Virus record (IMG/VR): IMGVR_UViG_3300031141_000041
Span: 1-23,710 of that record
Reading direction: 5' to 3' (one strand)
DNA from: a virus
Length of the DNA: 23,710 bases
The notes beneath the pieces are model-generated. The model was not told the DNA's origin, ran no database searches, and was given only the letters and a program-made list of their open reading frames with translations. Made by a program: the position numbers and the translations under genes. Of this stretch, positions 1 to 5,971 are shown one piece after another (position 1 is the stretch's first letter; the number at the start of each line of letters is the position of its first letter).

Positions 1-58
1 TGCAGAGGTCGCTAGATTAGACAATATGAAATGTGAGTATTGTCCACTATTAAATTAA
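1..58 (+). CDS. C-terminal end of an unknown protein (truncated by window start)
   Basis: An open frame runs from base 2 to a TAA at 56-58 and encodes a tail ending in KCEYCPLLN. It stops five bases before tRNA-Gly, a natural gene-to-tRNA junction. The CxxC pair near the end could be a metal site, but too little is visible to assign a family. The open frame is short and could be chance. Confidence 0.4.
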   Translation, partial: AEVARLDNMKCEYCPLLN

Positions 59-62
59 AAAA

Positions 63-137
63 GCGAAAGTAGCTCAGTTGGTAGAGCTCTAGCCTTCCAA
101 GCTAGTTGTCGCCAGTTCGAGCCTGGTCTTTCGCTCC
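63..137 (+). tRNA. tRNA-Gly (anticodon TCC)
   Basis: A complete cloverleaf is visible. The acceptor GCGAAAG (63-69) pairs with CTTTCGC (128-134). The anticodon stem CTAGC/GCTAG encloses loop CTTCCAA, giving anticodon TCC. The T arm has the TTCGAGC loop. CC of the 3' end is encoded (136-137), followed by G rather than A, so the final A would need CCA-adding enzyme. It would read GGA, which suits an AT-rich genome. Confidence 0.95.
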
Positions 138-179
138 GTGACTGTTTGTGCATTTCACCAGATTTCCATAGATATATAG
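136..179 (+). promoter_or_regulatory. Family B promoter-like repeat downstream of tRNA-Gly
   Basis: CCGTGACTGTTTGTG (136-150) is followed 16 nt later by CATAGATATATAG (167-179). The same two blocks recur after tRNA-Ser at 1378-1422. The TTTG and TATATAG boxes resemble a Bacteroidota -33/-7 pair. The first base of the nuclease start codon is at 185, so a transcript from here would have almost no leader. Promoter function is inferred. Confidence 0.45.
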
Positions 180-184
180 TATAT

Positions 185-829
185 ATGGAAAACAAAAGAA
201 GAAGAGCAGACAGTAGAGAATACCATATCATATATAAAACCATATGTTTAATTACAAAAAGGTTTTATGTAGGTATGCATTCAACAGATAACTTAGAAGA
301 TGGTTATCAAGGATCAGGTAAACGTTTATGGTTATCTATAAACAAACATGGTAAAGATAACCATGTTACAGAGACTTTAGAAACGTTACCTAATAGAAAG
401 GCATTAGCTGCTAGAGAAAAAGAAATAGTTAATGAAAAGTTTTTAGAAGATCCACAGTGTATGAATTTAGCAATAGGTGGAGAAGGAGGAGCTGGTGTAA
501 TGACCAAGGAACAGTTAGCAAACGGAGCAATTAATGCAAACAAGGTTAAATGGTTAAATCCTGAATTTAGAAGTAAGATGTCTAATATAATGTCTGAAAG
601 AAATAAGGAGTTACATGTTAAAGGAATATTGAAAGCGCCTCCATCATTTGAAGGTAAGAAACATACAGAAGAAACTAAGATGAAATTAAGTAAGGCAGCT
701 TCAGAAAGAAGTCCAGAACAGAATTCACAATTCGGAACTTGTTGGATTACTAATGATACTGAAAGTAAAAAGATTAAAAAAGGAGATACTATACCAGAAG
801 GCTGGAAATTAGGAAGAAGATTAAACTAA
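185..829 (+). CDS. GIY-YIG homing endonuclease
   Basis: A 214-aa protein with a GIY-YIG nuclease fold at its N terminus. HIIY (14-17) and FYVG (27-30) are the two signature strands, followed by a GSGK-type turn near residue 43, an AAREKEIV helix (75-82) carrying the expected catalytic glutamate, and the NLAIGGEGG motif common in phage family members. The C-terminal half contains GKKHTEETKMKLSKA, a NUMOD3-like DNA-binding repeat. I chose the ATG at 185; an in-frame ATG at 146 would read through the family B box. The gene sits between tRNA-Gly and tRNA-Thr, the usual habitat of free-standing homing nucleases that cleave tRNA loci of rival phages. Its target site is unknown. Confidence 0.88.
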   Translation: MENKRRRADSREYHIIYKTICLITKRFYVGMHSTDNLEDGYQGSGKRLWLSINKHGKDNHVTETLETLPNRKALAAREKEIVNEKFLEDPQCMNLAIGGEGGAGVMTKEQLANGAINANKVKWLNPEFRSKMSNIMSERNKELHVKGILKAPPSFEGKKHTEETKMKLSKAASERSPEQNSQFGTCWITNDTESKKIKKGDTIPEGWKLGRRLN

Positions 830-830
830 C

Positions 831-849
831 TTAAGTAAGAGATACTTAA
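831..849 (+). terminator. Hairpin after the GIY-YIG gene
   Basis: TTAAGTA / AGAGA / TACTTAA is a perfect 7-bp stem with a 5-nt loop, 2 nt after the nuclease stop codon. There is no U tract, so it may be an mRNA 3'-end stabiliser or processing site rather than an intrinsic terminator. Confidence 0.3.
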
Positions 850-1046
850 AACAGACATCTATGGAGTCTATAAATGAAATAGGGGTAATAGAACGGACAT
901 CCTTAATGCCGATCTCTGAGGAATAAGACAGGTGATAGAGTCTCCCAGTAATTTGACTTTTTTTAATGTGGTAAGACACTAATGTGTTTGTTTGAAAGCA
1001 AATAAAACCGTTAAAATCCAGTTTAGTAATCTTGCTAAACGAAGAT
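850..1046 (+). other. Gene-free spacer between nuclease and tRNA-Thr
   Basis: No convincing reading frame or tRNA is seen in these 197 bases. Small hairpins occur: ACAC/GTGT around 978-990, and GTTTAG/CTAAAC just before tRNA-Thr (1021-1040). A T-run lies near 957-965. It may be a tRNA precursor leader or remnant sequence from nuclease insertion. Confidence 0.4.
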
Positions 1047-1123
1047 GCTTCCATAGCTCAGTTGGCTAGAGCAGCTGATTTGTAATCAGCAGGTCGTAAG
1101 TTCGAGTCTTACTGGAAGCTCCA
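1047..1123 (+). tRNA. tRNA-Thr (anticodon TGT)
   Basis: Acceptor GCTTCCA (1047-1053) pairs with TGGAAGC (1113-1119), and TCCA is encoded at the 3' end (1120-1123). The D arm is GCTC...GAGC. The anticodon stem GCTGA/TCAGC carries loop TTTGTAA, anticodon TGT. The T arm is GTAAG-TTCGAGT-CTTAC. It would read ACA. Confidence 0.96.
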
Positions 1124-1165
1124 ATATTAGTTGGTTCATTGACTTACTGGAATAAACGTATTAAT

Positions 1166-1238
1166 TGTCCTATGGTGTAACTGGCAACACGTCTCGTTTT
1201 GGTCGAGAAGAGTCGAGGTTCGAGCCCTTGTGGGACAA
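1166..1238 (+). tRNA. tRNA-Gln (anticodon TTG)
   Basis: Acceptor TGTCCTA (1166-1172) pairs with TGGGACA (1231-1237) with one G-T wobble. The D stem is GTGT/ACAC. The anticodon stem TCTCG/CGAGA carries loop TTTTGGT, anticodon TTG. The T arm is CGAGG-TTCGAGC-CCTTG with a G-T pair. The 3' end shows discriminator A followed by CA, so CCA is not fully encoded. It would read CAA. Confidence 0.92.
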
Positions 1239-1295
1239 CAATAGGAAGTAAGGTAAGCGCACCTTTTTAATGTCAGAACACATTAAACCTATTTT

Positions 1296-1379
1296 GGAGG
1301 ATTGGACAATGGTTGTCAAACTGTCTTGAAAACAGTCGGGTGTTAAAGCTTTGCAGGTTCGAATCCTGTGTCCTCCGCC
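1296..1379 (+). tRNA. tRNA-Ser (anticodon TGA)
   Basis: Acceptor GGAGGAT (1296-1302) pairs with GTCCTCC (1370-1376), followed by G and CC. The anticodon stem ACTGT/ACAGT carries loop CTTGAAA, anticodon TGA. A long variable arm of about 15 nt lies before the T arm GCAGG-TTCGAAT-CCTGT, as expected for class II tRNA-Ser. It would read TCA. Confidence 0.94.
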
Positions 1380-1422
1380 GTGACTGTTTGTGTCAGTCGG
1401 TAAAATAAACATAGATATATAG
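1378..1422 (+). promoter_or_regulatory. Family B promoter-like repeat downstream of tRNA-Ser
   Basis: CCGTGACTGTTTGTG (1378-1392) is identical to 136-150, and CATAGATATATAG (1410-1422) is identical to 167-179. The spacer is 17 nt instead of 16 and its sequence is unrelated. Conservation of only the two boxes is what a promoter would show. It would drive the 47-codon gene and the structured RNA region downstream. Confidence 0.48.
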
Positions 1423-1472
1423 AAATCGCTAAATGAATTAGTAAGAATAAATAAGATTAAGAATAAAAAGTA

Positions 1473-1616
1473 ATGTCAAATAACACACAAAGCAACAGTA
1501 GTAGTCAAGTAAACACAACAAGGAATACATTTAACACGAATGTATCTAATTTAAAAATGTTAGGAAGTTCTAGAAGAATCCAATGGGATAGTAAAAGAAG
1601 ACACCGAGCAATTTAA
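1473..1616 (+). CDS. Small Asn/Ser/Thr-rich protein of unknown function (47 aa)
   Basis: ATG at 1473 to TAA at 1614-1616. The first half is polar and low in complexity (MSNNTQSNSSSQ). The second half is basic, with SSRRIQWDSKRRHRAI at the end, which could bind nucleic acid. It lies between a family B promoter-like repeat and the tRNA-like and structured RNA elements. No family is recognised. The position and clear start and stop favour a real gene, but the short frame in an RNA-rich region could be chance. Confidence 0.45.
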   Translation: MSNNTQSNSSSQVNTTRNTFNTNVSNLKMLGSSRRIQWDSKRRHRAI

Positions 1617-1722
1617 AAAGTAAACAGTACTTTAAATACTTCCCATAAGAACAGTGTCCCAGTTAAAGTCTTTTAATTAGGTTCGAAAGAATAAGGATTG
1701 TGATATCACGGTCGCCTATAAC

Positions 1723-1799
1723 AATTGATTAGTTTAATGGTAAAACAATTGGGAATTTAAATTCCCAATAGAACATAGGTTCGAATCCTATATCAATTG
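1723..1799 (+). tRNA. Atypical tRNA with enlarged anticodon arm (decoding identity unclear)
   Basis: Acceptor AATTGAT (1723-1729) pairs perfectly with ATCAATT (1792-1798). The D arm is GTTT-AATGGTA-AAAC. The T arm is ATAGG-TTCGAAT-CCTAT, with a normal 5-nt variable loop. The anticodon arm (1748-1769) is 22 nt instead of 17. It is a perfect inverted repeat that cannot form the usual 5-bp stem with a 7-nt loop; the nearest fold is a 7-bp stem with an 8-nt loop ATTTAAAT. Possible readings include TAA (Leu), TTT (Lys) or TTA, so no amino acid is assigned. It may be a non-decoding tRNA-like RNA, a domain of a larger RNA, or a decayed gene. Confidence 0.6.
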
Positions 1800-1804
1800 C
1801 AAAG

Positions 1805-1895
1805 TATAAGGAAAACAGAACAAATAAACAAAGGCGGATTTGGTTTCCAACATCGAAGTAATTCGGTTCTGCGGGTTCGAATCCCATTCTTATAT
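1805..1895 (+). pseudogene. Degenerate tRNA-like element
   Basis: TATAAGG (1805-1811) can pair with TCTTATA (1888-1894) as an acceptor stem. A T-loop TTCGAAT (1876-1882) sits on a poor stem GCGGG/CCCAT with a C-A mismatch. CGAA-GTAA-TTCG (1854-1865) looks like a class II variable arm. No acceptable D arm is present, and the only anticodon-like fold (loop TTCCAAC, anticodon CCA) needs two G-T pairs. It could be a decayed tRNA or a tRNA-mimic domain of the adjacent structured RNA. Confidence 0.35.
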
Positions 1896-1899
1896 TTAA

Positions 1900-2396
1900 G
1901 TCATTACCCAAAGGGTGAAGGACATGGGTTAGGATTTAATTCCATCAATAGCATTCCCTAAAGATGCTCAGTTAATCTACGGGATTAGCAAGTATAAGTA
2001 CTGTGAAAAGTAAGTGAAGCTAGGACAAGCTGGAATAAGATAAAGGTTTATCTCCAGTCCCAGATATTTCTAGAAACCTCGAAAGACCCGAAACTTTTCT
2101 CAGTATTTTTTTATAACTAGGCCCAAAACCAATGCATTGGCTAGGGATCGAAGCTCACAGATGACGGGTTTATTAATGCAATTATAATATAGCTTCGGTT
2201 AAATTATATTTTAATAGATTGGCGCGGATGCTGGCCGAACCGTTGGTCGGATTAGTTGGTAACTCTAAGGCGTTTCGCAAAGTTACACATTATTTACTGG
2301 ATATCGTTGCACCGACACCGTTCGAAAGGTTATATTTAAGAATCGGTCTTTATAGTAGGTGATTAATATCGCAGCCTAGCATATCCAGTATTTTTT
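1900..2396 (+). ncRNA. Large structured non-coding RNA candidate (GOLLD/ROOL-like in setting)
   Basis: There is no open frame, but local helices are dense: ACCC/GGGT (1906/1913), AGCAT/ATGCT (1950/1964), GTTAATC/GATTAGC (1971/1983), CTGGA/TCCAG closing GATAAA/TTTATC (2030-2057), the palindrome CCAATGCATTGG (2129-2140), CGAAGCT/AGCTTCG (2149/2191), GTAACT/AGTTAC capped by GCG-TTT-CGC (2259-2286), and a 10-bp helix TACTGGATAT/ATATCCAGTA (2295/2381). That last helix closes a branched domain with ACCGA/TCGGT inside and is followed by six Ts, so it doubles as a terminator. GOLLD and ROOL are known large RNAs of phages and prophages that often lie beside tRNAs; class membership here is inference. 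The 5' boundary is unknown and may lie near 1617. Confidence 0.55.
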
Positions 2397-2421
2397 ATTA
2401 ACATCATTAAACCTAAAAACA

Positions 2422-2931
2422 ATGGGTCCAGATTTTAAAAAAACATTAGTATTAGATTCAAGTTACATACCTAGGAGTATTGTATCTTCGAGTAGAGCAT
2501 TCATTATAGTATATAAAGGTAACGCAGAAGTTGTTGCTAATCACCCTGTATGTTTCAATCTAGTAGATGAAGATCTTAAAATCCATAAGCCATCAATCAT
2601 CCGAATCCCTAAGTATGTTAAAACTGCAATACATAAGGTTCCATTAACCAAGCCTAATATTTTTAAGAGGGATGGCAATGAATGTGTATATTGTGGACAT
2701 AGTGTCAGAAAGGATCTTACAATAGATCATGTGATACCTAAATCAAAGGGAGGAAAGGATAAGTGGAATAACTTAGTTACCGCTTGTTTTAAATGTAACA
2801 ATAAAAAAGCGAGTCTTTCTTTAGAGGAATTTGGTGCAGATATAGAAGAACCTATACGACCTCATTACATTATGTTAATGAAGCAAATCAATCACATATA
2901 TAAAGAATGGAAGATATACCTTTCGCTCTAA
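2422..2931 (+). CDS. HNH endonuclease family protein
   Basis: A 169-aa protein. The N-terminal part (residues 7-50, KTLVLDSSYIPRSIVSSSRAF) matches the leader domain of the widespread bacterial HNH proteins related to McrA. The HNH core follows: CVYC (88-91), LTIDHVIPKSKGG (99-111), N117 in WNNLVTAC, and CFKCNNKK (122-129). The two CxxC pairs would bind zinc, and D102-H103 with the asparagines form the metal-dependent active site. This full architecture differs from small intron-borne HNH nucleases, so a role in DNA processing or packaging is possible. The gene starts 26 nt after the terminator-like T run of the structured RNA. Confidence 0.85.
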   Translation: MGPDFKKTLVLDSSYIPRSIVSSSRAFIIVYKGNAEVVANHPVCFNLVDEDLKIHKPSIIRIPKYVKTAIHKVPLTKPNIFKRDGNECVYCGHSVRKDLTIDHVIPKSKGGKDKWNNLVTACFKCNNKKASLSLEEFGADIEEPIRPHYIMLMKQINHIYKEWKIYLSL

Positions 2932-2941
2932 TATATAGATT

Positions 2942-3730
2942 ATGATAAACATAGAGCTATTAAACATCGAAACATCAGAACATGATTCAAGAGATCTTGT
3001 TATTGAAAGCATTAATAATCCAACATTTGAATTTCCAGAATCAGTAGATTATAGAAAGGATCTTCCAAGAGCATGGGATCAGGGAAGTGATGGACCATGC
3101 TCAGCGTATGCTGCGGCCGCTATTAAAACTTGGCAAGAATTAAAAGACTATGGATCTACTGAGGAATTGTCTAGATATTTTATATACAATCTAAGGCATA
3201 ATGCTCCTAAAAAAGGTATGACACCTCGACACACTATGCAGCTTCTAAGAAAATATGGAATTCCATATAAAGATTCTTTTAAAAGAAGATGGAAGAAGAA
3301 AGAGGATATTCCACAAGAAGTAATGGATGAGGCAATAAACCATAGAATACTCGGTTATGCTAGAATCATGACGGTTGATGGATTAAAGAAATCTATCTAT
3401 AAGAATGGACCTGCCTATATTGCAATGCCAGTATTTAATGATTCATCTTCATTTTGGAAAGCAAACTTTAATGAAAGAATATTAGGCGGACATGCGTTAT
3501 GTGTTGTCGGTTACAATAGTGATGGTTTTATCTTAAGAAATTCATGGGGAAGCAATTGGTCTGATAGAGGACATACTACATACCCATACTCTGATTGGGG
3601 ATCTCACTATGAGGCATGGACTAGTATTGATGAAAAGTCAAATGCTCCAGTTCTTAATACTACAAAGAAAAAAGATGCTGTAAAAAAACGGAGATCTATC
3701 TTTAGAAGATTTTTATCTATCTTTAAATAA
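2942..3730 (+). CDS. Papain-like cysteine protease (peptidase C1 family)
   Basis: A 262-aa protein. Q47 in WDQGSDGPCSAYA would form the oxyanion hole and C53 is the nucleophile. H184 in GGHALCVVGY is the catalytic histidine and N200 in LRNSWGSNWSDRG completes the triad. No signal peptide is visible, so it may act in the infected cell or be packaged. The prodomain is absent or very short (about 35 residues precede the DYRKDLP segment). The last 25 residues are strongly basic (KKKDAVKKRRSIFRRF). It starts 10 nt after the HNH gene and may be co-transcribed. A phage-borne papain fold could mature virion proteins, attack host proteins or cut host surface proteins; the substrate cannot be read from the sequence. 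Confidence 0.9.
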   Translation: MINIELLNIETSEHDSRDLVIESINNPTFEFPESVDYRKDLPRAWDQGSDGPCSAYAAAAIKTWQELKDYGSTEELSRYFIYNLRHNAPKKGMTPRHTMQLLRKYGIPYKDSFKRRWKKKEDIPQEVMDEAINHRILGYARIMTVDGLKKSIYKNGPAYIAMPVFNDSSSFWKANFNERILGGHALCVVGYNSDGFILRNSWGSNWSDRGHTTYPYSDWGSHYEAWTSIDEKSNAPVLNTTKKKDAVKKRRSIFRRFLSIFK

Positions 3731-3772
3731 ACTATTCTCATTTTATGTATATAATATCATATACAATACATT

Positions 3773-4120
3773 ATGAGTAAAATAGAACAGCCAAAAATCT
3801 ACGTGAATATAGATCCGGATCTAGAAGAGTTTTTAAATATATTAAAAGACGGTTCCAGTTGGGAACTTGTAAGAGAACGTGACGGACTTACGAAACGATC
3901 TAAAGATGTTAAATGGATTCAATATGACTTAAATGGAAGTTATGATTCACATCATAATAAAGCGGAGATTGGAATGTCTTTATTAATGTCTCCATTCAAC
4001 CACGGATTTACATGGCAAACTTCAGCAATCACTGAGATTATAGAGAGTGGAGAAGACTATGTACAATTCAAAACACTAAACAGCAATTACAAACTATCTA
4101 AAATAAATAAAAATGATTAA
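3773..4120 (+). CDS. Hypothetical protein (115 aa)
   Basis: Unrecognised. It is a soluble, mixed alpha/beta protein with an acidic N-terminal part (DPDLEEFLNILKDG) and no membrane segment or known motif. It overlaps the KTSC gene by 8 bp, so translation of the two is probably coupled. The 42-nt upstream gap is AT-rich with a TATGTATATAATAT stretch that could act as a promoter, but no member of the three repeat families is present. Confidence 0.75.
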   Translation: MSKIEQPKIYVNIDPDLEEFLNILKDGSSWELVRERDGLTKRSKDVKWIQYDLNGSYDSHHNKAEIGMSLLMSPFNHGFTWQTSAITEIIESGEDYVQFKTLNSNYKLSKINKND

Positions 4121-4409
4121 GACACAAACTAACGTGTATGATTCTTCTACTATTGAAGCATCGACATATGATTTTAAAACTAAGGAGTTATTTGTAGTAT
4201 TTAAACACGCAACATATATCTATAAAGATGTACATGTTGTTGATTATTACTCATTTGCAAATGCAACATCACAGGGTATTGCGCTGAACTCAGTTATTAA
4301 AGGAACTTATAGTTTCGAGAAAATAGAAGACGTTGAATCATATATTGCAACATGTAATACTATCGGAGCATATATTAATGATAAAGGTGAAGAAGATGTC
4401 AAAGCCTAA
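4113..4409 (+). CDS. KTSC domain protein
   Basis: A 98-aa protein that is almost entirely one KTSC domain. It has the pattern of Ser/Thr substrate-like residues near the N terminus (YDSSTIEASTYD), then LFVVFKHATYIYKDV, then YYSFANATSQGIALNSVIKGTYSF. The domain is common in phages and bacteria, sometimes fused to RNA-processing enzymes, and its biochemical role is not established. It overlaps both neighbours (8 bp upstream, 14 bp downstream), which indicates an operon. Confidence 0.75.
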   Translation: MIKTQTNVYDSSTIEASTYDFKTKELFVVFKHATYIYKDVHVVDYYSFANATSQGIALNSVIKGTYSFEKIEDVESYIATCNTIGAYINDKGEEDVKA

Positions 4410-4527
4410 TAATCCTGATTTTATATATTGGGAAGATACATGGAACGATAAAAAACCAAAAACTCCAAAAACAGAATGTTGTGGCGATTGGGATGGTGAG
4501 GGTAACTGTTGCACTAAAATATTATAA
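4396..4527 (+). CDS. Small cysteine-rich protein (43 aa)
   Basis: The start is taken as the ATG at 4396, preceded by a purine-rich AAAGGTGAAGAAG that can act as a ribosome binding site; an upstream in-frame ATG at 4333 lies deep inside the KTSC gene. The C terminus holds ECCGDWDGEGNCCTKIL, two CC pairs that suggest a metal site or disulphides. No family is recognised. Confidence 0.6.
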   Translation: MSKPNNPDFIYWEDTWNDKKPKTPKTECCGDWDGEGNCCTKIL

Positions 4528-4536
4528 AATAAAGAC

Positions 4537-4860
4537 ATGGGATTATTACAAAAAATAGAATGGAAAACTAGGAAGTGGAACATTACTTTTAAATTACTAG
4601 ATATTCAATTACGAGATGGTGGAGGATATTGGGGGTTTACGTTTTGTGAATTAACTAATAATTATATACAATACTCGTTAGCATCTATTGAGTTTGTTTT
4701 GCCGAATGGAGCAGAACGAAAAAGAATGTCAATAATCGACTGGGATTTGTTGTTTTTAAGAACGCCAATACGTAATTGGGTTAACCATATTGATGAAAGT
4801 ATTTTATGGGGACATAAACCATCTAGTATTGAGAGAATATTATACGCAATTTTAAAATAA
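4537..4860 (+). CDS. Hypothetical protein (107 aa)
   Basis: Unrecognised. The sequence is rich in aromatic residues (GGYWGFTFCELTNNYIQY) and probably forms a small beta-rich domain; no signal peptide or membrane helix is clear. It begins 9 nt after the cysteine-rich gene and is the last gene before the first family A promoter, so it probably closes the transcription unit that begins upstream. Confidence 0.72.
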   Translation: MGLLQKIEWKTRKWNITFKLLDIQLRDGGGYWGFTFCELTNNYIQYSLASIEFVLPNGAERKRMSIIDWDLLFLRTPIRNWVNHIDESILWGHKPSSIERILYAILK

Positions 4861-4868
4861 GTTACTTA

Positions 4869-4911
4869 AAGTTTTTTTATATCAATTAAAAGTGTTATAT
4901 TTACTTATAAC
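4869..4911 (+). promoter_or_regulatory. Family A promoter repeat, copy 1
   Basis: A T7-8 run followed by ATATC, a spacer AATTAAAA, then GTTATATTTACTTATAAC. TATATTTA fits a Bacteroidota-like -7 box (TAnnTTTG with the final G changed) and the T run takes the -33 position. The block ends 14 nt before the ATG at 4926. Near-identical copies lie at 5612, 6535, 8040, 12575 and 16366. Confidence 0.8.
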
Positions 4912-4925
4912 AAAAACAAATAAAC

Positions 4926-5561
4926 ATGGAACCAGAAAAAGATATATTCGACGAGTGGGCCGATGAAAGAGAAGCCAAATCATGGATTAGAAAAAAACTA
5001 GAATTCATTCCATTGTGGTGGGAAAGAGATGGTAACAGTATGCACCTTGAATTTACAAGAGGAGTAAAGAATCTTATTTATTGGTTTCCTATCATATGGA
5101 AAGATCGTAACTGGGATTCTCATTATATCTTTGAGATCTTAAAACATAAATTGACATCACAAGCAAATTATATCGCAGAACAGGACAGACATACAAGGGC
5201 TCAGAAGGATGCAAGGGATATGAAGCGATGTGTTGAGTTAATGAAATTAATTGATGATGGTTTTTATGAGGGAGAATATTGTGATTATCATAAAACAAAG
5301 AATTGGTTTGAACCATTAGATGATAATACAGGTTCATCAACATGGGAATCTAGAGAACTAGAAGAAAACTTCGATGACTATTTCGCTAAATATCCATTAA
5401 TCCATAAAAGAGCATTAAATGGCGAAGGACCTTTTGGTAAAAATGATACAGAAAAGAGCAAACAAATAATAGCAATGAATATTGGAAACATTAACCAAGA
5501 AAGAGCACATTCGTTATTGTTTAAAATAATGAAAGATAATATTCTTGGATGGTGGGATTAA
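4926..5561 (+). CDS. Phage protein of unknown function (211 aa)
   Basis: It resembles a family of hypothetical proteins seen in many large phages, recognisable by the run FTRGVKNLIYWFPIIWKDRNWD (residues about 44-65) and a following helix LKHKLTSQANYIAE. It is rich in Trp and acidic residues, with no signal peptide and no enzyme motif. It is the only gene of its unit, between family A promoters 1 and 2, which implies independent and strong expression. The function is unknown. Confidence 0.8.
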   Translation: MEPEKDIFDEWADEREAKSWIRKKLEFIPLWWERDGNSMHLEFTRGVKNLIYWFPIIWKDRNWDSHYIFEILKHKLTSQANYIAEQDRHTRAQKDARDMKRCVELMKLIDDGFYEGEYCDYHKTKNWFEPLDDNTGSSTWESRELEENFDDYFAKYPLIHKRALNGEGPFGKNDTEKSKQIIAMNIGNINQERAHSLLFKIMKDNILGWWD

Positions 5562-5574
5562 CTCTTATCTATAA

Positions 5575-5599
5575 TCAATATAAATAACAATTATATTGA
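5575..5599 (+). terminator. AT-rich hairpin downstream of the 211-aa gene
   Basis: TCAATATAA / ATAACAA / TTATATTGA is a perfect 9-bp stem with a 7-nt loop, 14 nt after the stop codon and just ahead of family A promoter 2. No U tract follows, so it may be a 3'-end stabiliser or a weak terminator. Confidence 0.35.
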
Positions 5600-5611
5600 A
5601 AACAGTTACCC

Positions 5612-5656
5612 AAAAGTTTTTATATATGATATAAAATGCTTATATTTACTTATAAC
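5612..5656 (+). promoter_or_regulatory. Family A promoter repeat, copy 2 (diverged)
   Basis: AAAAGTTTTTATATATGATA leads into ATGCTTATATTTACTTATAAC. The -7 half is identical to the other copies, while the upstream half has a shortened T run and a changed spacer. It ends 15 nt before the ATG at 5672. Confidence 0.72.
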
Positions 5657-5671
5657 TAATAACTAAAACAT

Positions 5672-5971
5672 ATGTCAATCAACAAAGTATTAATTCAGGC
5701 ACAGTATTCAGAAAATTATTCAGAAAATGAAGTTCCTTTTTGGAAAAAGAAAGGTGGACAGGTATTTGAAATAGAAATAGATGCAGATCTATTAATGTAT
5801 TCTGATCCTGCAAAGATCTTTACGGAGATGTTGATGAAACATTGTAACGAGCAGTGGAAATACGAGTATGTCTCTCATGAGATATTGTTTAGTAAACCTA
5901 TAATAATAGGTACGGCTGATGAATACAAGAAGACATATCACTACTTAGAGGCAGATAAGGAAAATGTCTAG
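5672..5971 (+). CDS. Hypothetical protein (99 aa)
   Basis: Unrecognised small soluble protein beginning MSINKVLIQAQYSENYSENE, with a likely beta strand at the start and a helical middle (DPAKIFTEMLMKHCNEQW). It is first in a two-gene unit under family A promoter 2 and overlaps the flavodoxin-like gene by 8 bp, so the two are probably translated together. Confidence 0.72.
   Translation: MSINKVLIQAQYSENYSENEVPFWKKKGGQVFEIEIDADLLMYSDPAKIFTEMLMKHCNEQWKYEYVSHEILFSKPIIIGTADEYKKTYHYLEADKENV

Noticed and set aside
136-1392. Direct repeats of a mobile element bounding the GIY-YIG gene and three tRNAs
   Set aside because: The 15-nt repeats are each followed by the same GATATATAG box at a similar distance, which fits promoters better than insertion boundaries; no transposase or terminal inverted repeat is present.
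1170-1412. Minus-strand reading frame containing GGGHRIRTCKAL
   Set aside because: It is the antisense of tRNA-Ser and tRNA-Gln; GHRIRTC-like strings are a well-known artefact of translating the complement of tRNA genes.
1724-1799. Reading the odd tRNA as an ochre suppressor (anticodon TTA)
   Set aside because: The loop cannot be fixed at 7 nt, so the anticodon frame is undefined. Genes in the window end in ordinary TAA, TAG and TGA with no in-frame stops needing suppression.
1729-1911. Minus-strand reading frame with repeated GFEP motifs
   Set aside because: GFEP is the antisense translation of TTCGAAT-type T-loops in the two tRNA-like elements; all other genes are on the + strand.
1900-2396. 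tmRNA or RNase P RNA
   Set aside because: No tag-peptide frame with a resume codon and no tRNA-like 3' end with a matching 5' end was found; the RNase P core GAGGAAAGTCC is absent.
1900-2396. Self-splicing group I intron
   Set aside because: No recognisable P, Q, R, S core strings and no interrupted gene whose exons join across the segment were found.
4338-4583. Minus-strand 81-aa frame
   Set aside because: It is a shadow of the KTSC and cysteine-rich genes, hydrophobic and without a start context.
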